Below, piece by piece: positions 50,084-64,000 of a stretch of 64,000 nt of DNA. Made by a program: the position numbers and the translations under genes. The notes beneath the pieces were generated by a model. That model saw only the letters and a program-made list of their open reading frames with translations. It did no database searches and was not told the origin of the DNA. This DNA comes from Vibrio gallicus (GTDB lineage: Bacteria > Pseudomonadota > Gammaproteobacteria > Enterobacterales > Vibrionaceae), in the NCBI RefSeq assembly GCF_024346875.1, contig NZ_AP024871.1:2418001-2482000 (forward strand), read 5' to 3'. Position 1 is the first letter of the stretch. The number at the start of each line of letters is the position of its first letter.

Positions 50084-51216
50084 TCCAATTCCCTGCTACC
50101 AAATAAGCTCTGGAAGCCATCGACTGCGTGCATTTTATTGCTTGCTTGGGTTACAGCTCGAACAACTGCCACGCTATCGACGCCCGTATCTATCACAGCT
50201 GGTGCACGCTGTTTGTCGATACCACCAATCGCAACCGTTGGTAAACTAATATCAAGTAACGATTCAATAGAATCTATCAGCTGCTGGTAGTACCCAAGCT
50301 TTATCAATCCCTGTGGCGCTGAGGGCATATCTTTAGTTGGAGTAGGAAATATATGCCCTAATGCGAGATAAGAAGGACTATATTGTAGTGCATTTAGTAT
50401 TTCGTAGTAGCCATGGGTAGATATTCCTAATCCGATATTACTATGCATTAATTCTGAACTGGAGAGGCTGCTGAGGTCTTCTTGCCCTAAATGAATACAG
50501 TCAGCACCACCATCTAGGGCAGTTTTCCAGTAATCATTTATTACTACATCAACATTATTGCGCTTACCAATTTGGATCGCTTGATTGATGTCTGACTCTA
50601 CCTCAGATGGCAGTTTATCTTTAATTCTAAGCTGCATTATTTTCAAGCCTAACGGAGCTAGCTCTTCAATCAACGCTAGAGAATCCACTACCGGATATAA
50701 GCCTAAACAAGCAGTCGCTCTTCTTTGGGTGTTAACTACAGGAATGGTTGGGTTTAGTTTAGGAAAGTGATCCAAGTGATTTGGCCATGTTTCACATGAA
50801 ACATGAGCGAGCGCGCGCGCAATAAGCAAGGCATCTTCTATTAGATATTCAAGTGCTAACGCAAATACGGTTCGAGCTATAAGCGCCTCTAAGCTACTAA
50901 CAATAAAGCCCGAGTCAGAATGCGTCCAACTAAGTTCAACACCATTAGGAAGGACTACTACATCCTTACCTTCACCAAAGATTACCTTCCAAGATGAAGT
51001 ACATTCTAGTCCGGTTATGATAATTTCTGTTGGTGACAAGATCGATATTGAGTAGCGTAGAATCCCCTTAGCAAAGAGCACACTATCCTCTTCGTGTCGA
51101 ACAATAGAAATGTCGCAAGGGCTAAAGCCAGCTTTGTGAGCTTTAGAGGTTAATGTTGAAAGCTCTGGCTCAAAATCTGTAAAGGTTTTCGGTATTGATA
51201 TGAAGAGTGGTTCCAT
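50077..51216 (-). CDS. thiE: Thiamine-phosphate synthase ThiE with an N-terminal extension
   Basis: Joins hydroxymethylpyrimidine diphosphate and thiazole phosphate. The ThiE barrel occupies about residues 168-370: LGLYPVVDS, MQLRIKDK, NDYWKTALDGGADCIHLGQED, GISTHGYYE, ALGHIFPTPTK, VAIGGI. The first 167 residues are extra compared with the usual 210-residue enzyme; the segment EDALLIARALAHVSCETWP weakly recalls the end of ThiD-type kinases, but no kinase catalytic motif is present. A parS-like site lies inside the extension (codons about 138-143). First gene of the operon behind a TPP riboswitch. Confidence 0.93.
   Translation of the reverse strand: MEPLFISIPKTFTDFEPELSTLTSKAHKAGFSPCDISIVRHEEDSVLFAKGILRYSISILSPTEIIITGLECTSSWKVIFGEGKDVVVLPNGVELSWTHSDSGFIVSSLEALIARTVFALALEYLIEDALLIARALAHVSCETWPNHLDHFPKLNPTIPVVNTQRRATACLGLYPVVDSLALIEELAPLGLKIMQLRIKDKLPSEVESDINQAIQIGKRNNVDVVINDYWKTALDGGADCIHLGQEDLSSLSSSELMHSNIGLGISTHGYYEILNALQYSPSYLALGHIFPTPTKDMPSAPQGLIKLGYYQQLIDSIESLLDISLPTVAIGGIDKQRAPAVIDTGVDSVAVVRAVTQASNKMHAVDGFQSLFGSRELEC
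50788..50803. other. parS: parS-like site B inside thiE
   Basis: TGTTTCACATGAAACA matches the parS consensus at 15 of 16 positions (one central G to A). Bases 50811-50820 next to it are an alternating GC run. It encodes part of the ThiE extension, so coding constraint and site coexist. Confidence 0.7.
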
Positions 51217-51252
51217 CGTTCTATCCTATAAACACAATTTGGCTTGTCGGAT

Positions 51253-51300
51253 AGATTGATGATCCTAGAGTTATTCTAGGGTAGTTTCAGAAGTGATCAT
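51253..51300 (-). promoter_or_regulatory. Expression platform downstream of the TPP aptamer
   Basis: Nested inverted repeats, TTGATGATC (51257-51265) against GATCATCAA (51295-51303) and CCTAGA against TCTAGG, lie between aptamer and thiE. The outer arm overlaps the aptamer 3' end, so the folds may exclude each other. No T-run follows, so control is more likely translational or Rho-linked. Confidence 0.5.
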
Positions 51301-51403
51301 CAACTTGTTTCCTTCGCAGGTATTATCCTGGAGCAGGTTCACGAATTCCGCTAAGCGGTCTCAGCTTCAACACTATAGGTGTATCAGCACTCCGACAAGT
51401 TGT
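51301..51403 (-). promoter_or_regulatory. TPP riboswitch (THI element) of the thi operon
   Basis: On the minus strand: closing stem ACTTGT/ACAAGT, GGAGTGCTG, the invariant CTGAGA, GAACCTG and GGATAATACCTGCGAAGG, all in order. Binding of thiamine pyrophosphate should reduce thiE-H expression. Confidence 0.95.
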
Positions 51404-51444
51404 GAAATTATACAAGATTTAAAGTAATGTCTGAACGAGTTTAT

Positions 51445-51828
51445 TTAGTTTTTGATAAACATTTGAAACGCAACCAGACAAGCAGACAAACTAAATGCAA
51501 CATTTAGCAATACATTGAGACCAGCCTTCCAGTATGCTCCCTGCTGGAACATCAATACATTATCCATAGAGAATGTCGAAAACGTGGTCAAGGCACCGAG
51601 GAAGCCGAGTCCAATGATCTGACGCCATGGGTCTGTCACAATCACATCATTCTCAAACAAGGCAACCAACATACCCATAATAAATGAGCCAATGATATTC
51701 ACTGCAAGAGTTCCATAAGGGAACCCACGGCCAAGAACAAAGACACAAAATTCAGAGATTAAATAGCGAGAACAAGCACCAAATGCTCCGCCAATTGCGA
51801 TAAAACCAAGTGTTGCAAACTGTCCCAT
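51445..51828 (-). CDS. crcB: Fluoride ion exporter CrcB/Fluc
   Basis: Small dual-topology fluoride channel. Four membrane segments; signature stretches GGAFGACSRY, GTLAVNIIGSFIMG and GFLGALTTFSTFS. The start at 51828 gives 127 residues and has GGAG six bases upstream; a GTG at 51838 would place that site inside the frame. No fluoride riboswitch is seen upstream. Confidence 0.94.
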   Translation of the reverse strand: MGQFATLGFIAIGGAFGACSRYLISEFCVFVLGRGFPYGTLAVNIIGSFIMGMLVALFENDVIVTDPWRQIIGLGFLGALTTFSTFSMDNVLMFQQGAYWKAGLNVLLNVAFSLSACLVAFQMFIKN

Positions 51829-52005
51829 TGACCACTCCACATCTATACATTAAAAAAGTTACAGGAGTCACGTGTTAATTAATTTTGTGACATTGATCAA
51901 TAGCATAGCAAACATATGCATCTGACTTCGGGTAAAAGTTTAGATTCCAGAAAATGAAGTAGAATGCGTTAAATAACTTAAGGGAAGTTAGGATACAGGA
52001 AATGC

Positions 52006-52036
52006 AAAAAGCCCAACCTTTCGGTTGGGCTTTTTT
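52006..52036. terminator. Terminator of rRNA operon 2
   Basis: AAAAAGCCCAACC-TTTC-GGTTGGGCTTTTTT, symmetrical with T-runs both ways, next to the distal tRNA-Ser. Confidence 0.92.
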
Positions 52037-52041
52037 AATAG

Positions 52042-52132
52042 TGGCGGAGAGATAGGGATTTGAACCCTAGAACCGCTATTAACGGTTGCCGGTTTTCAAG
52101 ACCGGTGCTTTCGACCACTCAGCCATCTCTCC
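52042..52132 (-). tRNA. tRNA-Ser (TGA)
   Basis: 91-nt tRNA with a long variable arm, anticodon TGA and encoded CCA. It is the distal gene of rRNA operon 2, where operon 1 has tRNA-Thr and a second 5S. Confidence 0.97.
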
Positions 52133-52211
52133 ACAAATTGTTACTAGCTAAGGTCTTATAAATGCCTTATCCAGTTTTGTTTCTAGATTATTCAATCTAA
52201 AAACGTAATTA

Positions 52212-52331
52212 AAGCCTGGCGATGTCCTACTCTCACATGGGGAAACCCCACACTACCATCGGCGCTACTGTGTTTCACTTCTGAGTTCGGCATGGAATCA
52301 GGTGGGTCCACAACGCTATGGTCGCCAAGCA
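52212..52331 (-). rRNA. rrf: 5S ribosomal RNA, operon 2
   Basis: 120 nt, same sequence pattern as the operon 1 copies; single copy in this operon. Confidence 0.97.
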
Positions 52332-52466
52332 AATTTCTTATTTGTCTTCAGCTTTTTCAAAAAAAGCTAAAAGCAAAAATTAATAATTCGGAAAGCTATA
52401 TTTAAAAGTTATTGTCACACATTCAAAGTTCTTACTTCGAGTCCACAAAACCCCTTGGGTGTTGTA

Positions 52467-55355
<2,889 letters not shown>

Positions 55356-55722
55356 ATACAACCCCAAAGGGTCTTGCTTAACGCAATGCGTTTGCTACAA
55401 CGCAGTATGACGTTTCCAAGGTGCGTTATCTCTTTATTATGAGCGAGATAACATTCGATTTTGCCGGACTCAAATTTGAATGCACTCTGGCAAGAATGCA
55501 TTCCCAAGAACACTTGAATGTGTGTTGGTACCTAAATCAATAAAGATATAGGATTTGAGAACTTTTAAATTTGATAAATAATGCTTTCTCAGTATAAAAC
55601 TGGACATTATTTATCGTCAGCTTTCCAAATTGTTAAAGAGCATGTATTTCTAAGCATTAAAGCTTTCGAAACCATTTTTAAAGACACTTAAGTCTTCATT
55701 TAAGAAGAAGTGTACTTAAAGA
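55356..55722 (-). other. Spacer between tRNA-Glu and 23S in operon 2
   Basis: Identical to operon 1 near 23S, then different from about 55530 on. BoxA-like GCTCTTTAACA lies near 55629-55640. No Lys or Val tRNA and no gene. Confidence 0.8.
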
Positions 55723-55798
55723 TGGTATCCCGTAGGGGAGTCGAACCCCTGTTACCGCCGTGAAAGGGCGGTGTCCTAGGCCTCTAGACGAACGGGAC
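55723..55798 (-). tRNA. tRNA-Glu (TTC), operon 2
   Basis: 76 nt, anticodon TTC, encoded CCA; the only spacer tRNA of this operon. Confidence 0.97.
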
Positions 55799-55887
55799 AC
55801 TAGTTGAAGTACAGGGTGTACTTCTTACCTCTTAACTTTCTAAACCATATCAATCTGTGTGGACACTCATCGTGAATAATCATCGTA

Positions 55888-57440
<1,553 letters not shown>

Positions 57441-57870
57441 AAGTTTTGTGCATCTAAGATGCGGCTCAATGAATACTGACTTCAAAACTGTCCTTACTCG
57501 AAAGTAAGAAGTAATTTTAAAGCTATTATCGTTCCAACAGAACGATAATGAATTGACTGTGCCAATGACTAAAAGTCATCGTTTTGGTCACTCAGTTCAT
57601 TGATAAATCTTTTCGATTATCATCAACGAGTGCCCACACAGATTGATTGGTTTAAATTGTTAAAGAGCGTTACTTTCGAGGCTTACCTCTCAAGTGGACG
57701 GCCATTCTAGCGATTTGAGCCTCAGTGTCAAACACTTTTTGAATTTAATTTCGAAGAGAACCTAAACTCAAATGACTCGGCCAGTTAGCCTACTGAATCA
57801 CGTTGAAGCGTTGTGCGCTCTACCGTGTCAGTGAGGCGGCATTATAGAGACTTTCATCACACTGGCAAGT
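57441..57870 (-). promoter_or_regulatory. rRNA operon 2 leader with promoters P1 and P2
   Basis: Minus strand: P1 TTGCCA (57863-57868) and TATAAT (57841-57846); P2 TTGACA (57726-57731) and TAGAAT (57704-57709); boxA near 57659-57669. P1, P2 and boxA match operon 1 exactly; the sequence upstream of P1 differs. Confidence 0.88.
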
Positions 57871-57978
57871 GCTTTTTGGTAGTATTTTAAAACTTTTTAC
57901 TCACATGCCTGTTTTTTGTGCTAAACCGCCATTTACAGACAAAAGGTGAGTATTTTACCCCCACAAATAGGTGAAAAA

Positions 57979-58527
57979 ATGAGTTCTTTGCGTAGTTATA
58001 AAGAAATAGCCCCATCGCTAGGTAGCGATGTCTATATAGATGATTCTGCGGTGATAGTTGGCGATGTCTCTATAGGTAAGGATTCGAGCGTATGGCCACA
58101 GGTTGCCGCTCGAGGTGATGTGAACCATATCAGCATTGGTGAGCGTACAAATATTCAAGACGGTTCAGTACTGCATGTAACTCATAAGAATGTGATAAAC
58201 CCAAATGGCTTTCCACTAGTTATTGGTAATGAGGTTACTATCGGGCATTTAGTCATGCTGCACGGTTGTACTATTAAAGATAGGGTTCTAGTAGGTATGA
58301 GCTCTACCATTTTAGATGGCGCTATTATTGAGAGTGATGTTTACATCGGAGCAGGAAGCTTAGTTCCTCCTGGTAAAGTCCTAGAAAGTGGATTCCTTTA
58401 TCTTGGCAGTCCGGTTAAGAAGGCGCGCCCTTTAACTGATAAAGAACACGCCTTTTTAAAGACTTCAGCTGACAATTACGTTAACAACAAAAATGATTAT
58501 ATTAATCACGTGAAAAGCATTAACTAA
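57979..58527 (+). CDS. yrdA: Gamma-carbonic-anhydrase-like hexapeptide protein (YrdA)
   Basis: Left-handed beta-helix protein with hexapeptide repeats from about residue 20 to 150 (VIVGDVSIGKDSSVWP, RTNIQDGSVLH). Metal His residues appear in LHVTHKN and IGHLVMLHGC. The chosen start, MSSLRSYKEI with AGGTG upstream, gives 182 residues as in E. coli; 11 earlier codons are unlikely. Enzymatic carbonic anhydrase activity is uncertain for YrdA. Converges with the DUF1488 gene, overlapping it by 8 bases. Confidence 0.93.
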   Translation: MSSLRSYKEIAPSLGSDVYIDDSAVIVGDVSIGKDSSVWPQVAARGDVNHISIGERTNIQDGSVLHVTHKNVINPNGFPLVIGNEVTIGHLVMLHGCTIKDRVLVGMSSTILDGAIIESDVYIGAGSLVPPGKVLESGFLYLGSPVKKARPLTDKEHAFLKTSADNYVNNKNDYINHVKSIN

Positions 58528-58783
58528 TAACAATCTGGCCTACAGAGTTAAACTCCTCAGCTTCAATTAACTCTTCTGCAAGGTCTTCCAAGTCAAAGCG
58601 GTACTCTGCAAATACCTTAAGTACCGCATCTTTTTGCTCTACCTTTAGTTGTGATAGTTGCTCTAAATAATTGATGGCAACACGGCACTCTATAAGCTGA
58701 CCATTTTGCTGTGCGGAAAAACTGACTACCTTATCGGCTTCTAACCACTCGACTTGATCCGTAAAGATGATGGATTGATTCAT
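58520..58783 (-). CDS. DUF1488 family protein (YrdB-like)
   Basis: 87-residue acidic protein of unknown function. It starts within the aroE stop (4-base overlap) exactly as yrdB does in E. coli (aroE-yrdB). Mixed alpha/beta pattern, no motif. Confidence 0.85.
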   Translation of the reverse strand: MNQSIIFTDQVEWLEADKVVSFSAQQNGQLIECRVAINYLEQLSQLKVEQKDAVLKVFAEYRFDLEDLAEELIEAEEFNSVGQIVIS

Positions 58784-59619
58784 GACACCCCCTCCAGGTT
58801 TTTACGCAGCTCTCGCAGTACTTGCCTTGCTCCCGGTCGAATTCCGCGCCATAGCATGAAACTTTCTGCTGCCTGACCAACAAGCATTCCTAGCCCATCA
58901 TAGGCTTTGGCTGCGCCATTAGCTAAAGCCCACTCATTAAAGTGTGTATTACCTGACCCATAAATCATATCGTAACTAACAGTGGTTGCACTGAATATAG
59001 CAGGGGATATTTGTGGTAATTCCCCAGACAGCCCCGCAGATGTAGAATTAATTACCACGTCAAACGCTTGATCGACGTTATCTAGGGACTGCGCACTGAT
59101 ATTACCGTATTCCTTGAACTCTCCTGCGAGTACCTCAGCTTTAGCAAAGGTACGATTAGCAATAATGATTGATGCAGGATTGTTGTCCAATAGCGGCTTT
59201 AGTACACCACGAACCGCGCCACCAGCACCAATGATAAGGATGCGCGCTCCCTCAAGGCTCACTTGATACTGCAATAAGTCCTGAACCAGCCCCTCACCAT
59301 CGGTGTTGTCACCAATAATTTCGCCATCATCTAACTTTTTAAGGGTATTCACGGCCCCTGCGAGCTTAGCTCGCTCAGTTAAGCGGTCCGCAAAAGTATA
59401 AGCGTCGTGTTTAAATGGAGCGGTGACATTACAACCCTTGCCACCTTGTTCATTGAAAAACTGTACCACTGCTTGCTGAAATTCACCGGGTAGGGGTTGC
59501 TTTGCTGTATATCTCAAGCTTTGATTCGTTTGTCTCGCAAACAAGGTGTGGATAAAGGGAGATTTGCTCTGCTGAATTGGATTACCAAACACTGCATATT
59601 GGTCAATTAACGTATTCAT
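58780..59619 (-). CDS. aroE: Shikimate dehydrogenase (NADP+)
   Basis: Reduces 3-dehydroshikimate in the aromatic pathway. Substrate site [16 protein letters not shown], catalytic Lys in [16 protein letters not shown], and NADP loop GAGGAVRGV. 279 residues (E. coli 272). 65 bp behind hemF in the cluster tsaC-hemF-aroE-DUF1488. Confidence 0.97.
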   Translation of the reverse strand: MNTLIDQYAVFGNPIQQSKSPFIHTLFARQTNQSLRYTAKQPLPGEFQQAVVQFFNEQGGKGCNVTAPFKHDAYTFADRLTERAKLAGAVNTLKKLDDGEIIGDNTDGEGLVQDLLQYQVSLEGARILIIGAGGAVRGVLKPLLDNNPASIIIANRTFAKAEVLAGEFKEYGNISAQSLDNVDQAFDVVINSTSAGLSGELPQISPAIFSATTVSYDMIYGSGNTHFNEWALANGAAKAYDGLGMLVGQAAESFMLWRGIRPGARQVLRELRKNLEGVS

Positions 59620-59684
59620 TAAACGTCCTACTACTTATTTATTGCTCTTCACAACCTAACACCTGTTACAGCGTTCGCAAAGTA

Positions 59685-61149
<1,465 letters not shown>

Positions 61150-61245
61150 CGTTTACTGAATCCCTAATTCGGCATCTGTTGCATTTAGTTTACAAATTCT
61201 ATTCATTACTGATAAGTATTTCCTTTAATTTCGATTAAATAGCTG

Positions 61246-61261
61246 ACGCAAACGTTTTCCT
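61246..61261. promoter_or_regulatory. PurR operator of purEK
   Basis: ACGCAAACGTTTTCCT matches the classical PurR consensus ACGCAAACGTTTTCNT. It ends 16 bp before a consensus -10 TATAAT (61278-61283), so it covers the -35 region of purE. Confidence 0.9.
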
Positions 61262-61277
61262 ATACAAAAAATAGCCG

Positions 61278-61283
61278 TATAAT
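61278..61283 (+). promoter_or_regulatory. -10 element of the purE promoter
   Basis: Consensus TATAAT followed by GCGCGC, about 52 bp before the purE start. The -35 region is weak and covered by the PurR box. Confidence 0.7.
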
Positions 61284-61334
61284 GCGCGCAAAATTGATAT
61301 TCCATGCTCAAACAGTTAAATCAGGAGTCTTACC

Positions 61335-61820
61335 ATGCAAGTCGGTATTATCATGGGTTCTAAATCAGATTGGCCAACGATGAAACTCGCAGCTGAAATG
61401 CTTGATACATTTGGTATTAGCTATGAAACCAAAGTAGTTTCGGCTCACCGTACACCTCAACTGCTCGCAGATTACGCAAACAGTGCCAAAGATCGCGGTA
61501 TTAAAGTAATTATTGCTGGTGCGGGTGGTGCTGCGCATCTACCAGGTATGTGTGCTGCTTTTACTAGCCTACCAGTACTAGGTGTTCCAGTTCAGTCTAG
61601 AGCACTAAAAGGCATGGACTCTCTATTATCAATAGTACAAATGCCAAAAGGTATTGCAGTTGGCACCCTTGCTATCGGTGAAGCTGGTGCGGCAAATGCT
61701 GGTATTCTTGCTGCACAAATTATCGGTACTCATGTACCTGAGGTTATGGAAAAAATCGAAGCTTTCCGCCAAAATCAAACCGATACCGTACTAGCAAACC
61801 CTAATCCAGCTGAGGAATAA
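61335..61820 (+). CDS. purE: N5-carboxyaminoimidazole ribonucleotide mutase
   Basis: Purine synthesis: converts N5-CAIR to [25 protein letters not shown] and [11 protein letters not shown] form the active site. 161 residues (E. coli 169). RBS AGGAG upstream, 3 bp before purK. Confidence 0.97.
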   Translation: MQVGIIMGSKSDWPTMKLAAEMLDTFGISYETKVVSAHRTPQLLADYANSAKDRGIKVIIAGAGGAAHLPGMCAAFTSLPVLGVPVQSRALKGMDSLLSIVQMPKGIAVGTLAIGEAGAANAGILAAQIIGTHVPEVMEKIEAFRQNQTDTVLANPNPAEE

Positions 61821-61823
61821 ATA

Positions 61824-62939
61824 ATGCAGGTTCTGGTTTTAGGTGCAGGTCAACTTGCGCGAATGATGGCACTAGCAGCTGCTCCTTTGAACATTAAAAC
61901 CATTGCTTTTGATGTCAACAGCGAAGCAATTGTTGAGCCATTAACCCAAACAAAACTTGGGCAAGGCCTAGAGTTTGCGATTGAGCAAGCCGATGTTATT
62001 ACTGCTGAATTTGAGCACGTTCCTCACCCCGTATTAGATGCCTGTCAAGCCAGTGGTAAATTACTACCGAGTGCAGAGGCAATTAAGACCGGTGGTGACC
62101 GCCGTATTGAAAAAGCACTTCTAGATAGAGCGCAGGTTGCAAATGCTAAATATGCACTGATTCGCAATCAAGATGACTTTAAAGCTGCTATTGAATATGT
62201 TGGCTTACCTATGGTTCTTAAGAGCACCTTAGGTGGCTACGATGGCAAAGGGCAGTGGCGCTTAACCTCAACACAACAAGTTGAGACGACATGGCTAGAA
62301 ATGGAAGCCTGTATCAGCGCACAAGATTCTCAAGCGATCATTGCTGAAGAGTTTGTCGCCTTTGACAGAGAAGTATCTCTAGTCGGAGCTAGAAATAGCA
62401 AAGGCGAGATTGTGGTTTACCCACTTGCTGAAAATGTACACACCAATGGCGTCTTAAGCCTCTCAACCGCAATTGAAGATAAAGCACTTCAAGGGCAAGC
62501 AAAACAGATGTTTACCGCTGTTGCCGAGTGCTTAGATTATGTTGGAGTGCTGGCACTTGAGTTCTTTGATGTGCAAGGCAAGCTGATGGTCAATGAGATC
62601 GCACCTCGAGTGCATAACTCTGGCCACTGGACTCAACAAGGAGCAGAAACCTGCCAGTTTGAGAACCATATGCGAGCAGTGTGCGGACTGCCACTAGGTA
62701 GTACTGAGATGCTTCGTCCAACGAGTATGATCAACATTTTAGGTGAAGATTGCCTGCCTCAGACTGTACTCGCTATGAGCCAAGCTCATGTACATTGGTA
62801 TGGTAAAGATAAGCGTCCTGGACGCAAGATGGGGCACATCAATGTCAGCGGTAAAGATGAGGCTGATAGGAAGGCTCAATTAGAAGCTATTACTAAGCTT
62901 CTAGACCCAAAAGCTTATCCCGCATTAAGTCAAAAATAA
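61824..62939 (+). CDS. purK: 5-(carboxyamino)imidazole ribonucleotide synthase
   Basis: ATP-grasp enzyme that carboxylates [19 protein letters not shown]-terminus, the glycine loop [12 protein letters not shown], and [27 protein letters not shown] at the metal site. 371 residues (E. coli 355). Translationally close to purE; a terminator follows. Confidence 0.97.
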   Translation: MQVLVLGAGQLARMMALAAAPLNIKTIAFDVNSEAIVEPLTQTKLGQGLEFAIEQADVITAEFEHVPHPVLDACQASGKLLPSAEAIKTGGDRRIEKALLDRAQVANAKYALIRNQDDFKAAIEYVGLPMVLKSTLGGYDGKGQWRLTSTQQVETTWLEMEACISAQDSQAIIAEEFVAFDREVSLVGARNSKGEIVVYPLAENVHTNGVLSLSTAIEDKALQGQAKQMFTAVAECLDYVGVLALEFFDVQGKLMVNEIAPRVHNSGHWTQQGAETCQFENHMRAVCGLPLGSTEMLRPTSMINILGEDCLPQTVLAMSQAHVHWYGKDKRPGRKMGHINVSGKDEADRKAQLEAITKLLDPKAYPALSQK

Positions 62940-62953
62940 CAGTACCCATAAAT

Positions 62954-62984
62954 AAAAAGGCAGCTTGTGAGCTGCCTTTTTATT
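62954..62984. terminator. Bidirectional terminator between purK and yrdD
   Basis: AAAAAGGCAGCT-TGTG-AGCTGCCTTTTT, shared by convergent purEK and smg-yrdD. Confidence 0.92.
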
Positions 62985-63519
62985 CTTGCAAAGCCTGGCA
63001 CTTTCTATCAGCGCACACGACCGTATTCTTCTTTTTGGTTAACAGCTTAAATCCGCATTGCTTGCATTCACCAGCAATAGGCTCTGAATTTAAGGCGTAA
63101 TCACATTTTGGATAGCTATCACATGCATAGAATTGCTTGCCATAACGAGAGACTCTCTCAACCAAACTTCCTTTATTGCAGACCGGGCAACTAAACAATT
63201 GTTGCGCGCTTTCATGCTCGGTATGTGCAATATAGTGGCACGCTGGATAAGACTCACACCCAATAAACATCCCATAGCGACCCTGTCGTAATACCAATTC
63301 ACTGGCACATTCTGGACAAGGCACACCGAGCGCTTTGATAATCTGACCTGTAGGTTGATGTAACGGCTTAATAAAATCGCATTCAGGGTAGTTCATACAG
63401 CCCAAGAAAGCGCCATGCTTGCCGTGACGTACCTGTAACTCTGCACCACAATCAGGACAATGTTGTTCGAGCGCTTGTCCTTGGGAAGAAAACAGTTTTT
63501 TATCAATGTGGCTATTCAT
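62980..63519 (-). CDS. yrdD: Topoisomerase-type zinc-ribbon protein YrdD
   Basis: 179 residues made almost wholly of zinc ribbons like the C-terminal fingers of DNA topoisomerase I: CPDCGAELQVRHGKHG..CMNYPEC, CPECASELVLRQGRYG..CESYPAC, CPVCNKGSLVERVSRYG..CDSYPKC, then a fourth ribbon CKQCGFKLL..CADRKC. It follows E. coli YrdD along its length. No topoisomerase catalytic domain is present. Function unknown; nucleic-acid binding is likely. It follows smg by 3 bp. Confidence 0.93.
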   Translation of the reverse strand: MNSHIDKKLFSSQGQALEQHCPDCGAELQVRHGKHGAFLGCMNYPECDFIKPLHQPTGQIIKALGVPCPECASELVLRQGRYGMFIGCESYPACHYIAHTEHESAQQLFSCPVCNKGSLVERVSRYGKQFYACDSYPKCDYALNSEPIAGECKQCGFKLLTKKKNTVVCADRKCQALQE

Positions 63520-63522
63520 GAA

Positions 63523-63993
63523 TTAGTGCAACACACCGTGGTCGGTAGTGTAGAGCAACTCTTCCATAGTGGTATAGGCGCTCTCATTTCCCGGTACATT
63601 AAACAGCACCATCAGGATAATCCACTTCAAGTCATCTAACTGAAGATCTAATGTTTCAAGCCCCATCACACGGTCGATAACCATCTCTCTCGATTCAGGA
63701 GTTAATACATTGATTTGCTCCAAGAATAAAAGAAAGCCACGGCAACGGGTGTCCAACCTTTGCTGCTCACGAGATGAGTAAATTCGCATAGAGGTTGCAG
63801 CGCTCATAGCAATACTTTGGCTCGCACCTTCATCTTGCAGTGCGGCTAAACCTTCTAGCCAATTGAGTGCCTTGTAAATCTCTTGCTGATGGAAACCGGC
63901 ACGAAGCAGTTCTTGCTCAAGTTCACCTTGATCAATATCTAAATCACTATCACTATGAACATATGTCTCAAATAGATACATAAGAATATCCAT
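63523..63993 (-). CDS. smg: Smg protein (DUF494)
   Basis: 156 residues matching E. coli Smg throughout: [15 protein letters not shown] at the start, [27 protein letters not shown] and an [11 protein letters not shown] end. Function unknown. In E. coli the order is dprA-smg-yrdD-tsaC; here smg-yrdD are separated from tsaC by purEK. An ATG one codon earlier is an alternative start. Nothing more can be read in the last few bases of the window. Confidence 0.95.
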   Translation of the reverse strand: MDILMYLFETYVHSDSDLDIDQGELEQELLRAGFHQQEIYKALNWLEGLAALQDEGASQSIAMSAATSMRIYSSREQQRLDTRCRGFLLFLEQINVLTPESREMVIDRVMGLETLDLQLDDLKWIILMVLFNVPGNESAYTTMEELLYTTDHGVLH

Positions 63994-64000
63994 CATAGCT

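Noticed and set aside
51829-52005. Possible fluoride riboswitch upstream of crcB.
   Set aside because: No recognisable aptamer stems or conserved bases; only a normal leader and the rRNA operon terminator.

Overview
The window is chromosomal DNA from a Vibrionaceae gammaproteobacterium, most likely Vibrio chromosome 1 near its replication origin. Protein sequences and gene neighbourhoods point to Vibrio: rpoH-ftsX-ftsE-ftsY-rsmD, rep next to a vexRAB-type RND pump, ilvC/ilvY, rho-trxA-rhlB-gppA, ggt-uvrD, thiEFSGH, and smg-yrdD/purEK/tsaC-hemF-aroE. Origin proximity is inferred from two rRNA operons and three parS-like palindromes. I see no insertion sequence, prophage or CRISPR array.

Layout. 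1-4.9 kb: heat-shock sigma factor, the FtsEX/FtsY group (minus), then rsmD and a DUF1145 gene (plus). 4.9-5.6 kb: a minus-strand tRNA operon, Arg-His-Pro-His-Pro. 5.9-8.4 kb: cytochrome c5 and Rep helicase, convergent. 8.5-13.4 kb: a TetR regulator with a 24-bp palindromic operator, then membrane-fusion and RND pump genes. 13.4-16.3 kb: ubiK, then divergent ilvC and ilvY, with a G-rich octamer repeat after ilvY. 16.4-22.6 kb: rRNA operon 1 (minus; 16S-Glu-Lys-Val-23S-5S-Thr-5S). 22.6-28.8 kb: ubiD with a small ferredoxin and a flavin reductase, an unidentified exported protein, rho with an unusual N-terminal extension, and trxA. 28.9-33.4 kb: rhlB, gppA, ybiB and yhhQ, the last behind a preQ1-I-like riboswitch. 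33.6-39.2 kb: recQ, rarD, an rhtC-like exporter and ggt. 39.2-39.8 kb: a CsrB-family RNA with its UvrY/VarA-type upstream palindrome. 40-42.2 kb: uvrD. 42.4-44.8 kb: a four-gene bufferin-type operon (DUF2282 precursor, DUF692, DUF2063, DoxX). 45.4-51.8 kb: a Xaa-Pro aminopeptidase, a TPP-riboswitch-led thiEFSGH operon without an adjacent thiC, and crcB. 52-57.9 kb: rRNA operon 2 (minus; 16S-Glu-23S-5S-Ser). 58-64 kb: yrdA, a DUF1488 gene, aroE, hemF, tsaC, purEK, yrdD and smg.

How genes work together: FtsE/FtsX/FtsY and RpoH form a conserved envelope and stress block. UbiK and UbiD both serve ubiquinone synthesis. RhlB, Rho and TrxA are adjacent as in E. coli. ThiE/F/S/G/H make thiamine phosphate under TPP control. 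TsaC, AroE, HemF, Smg and YrdD form the usual cluster, here interrupted by PurR-controlled purEK. The most interesting parts are the bufferin operon with an internal terminator, the Rho extension, the G-tract array beside rRNA operon 1, the parS-like sites, and the RNA regulators (csrB, preQ1-I, TPP).
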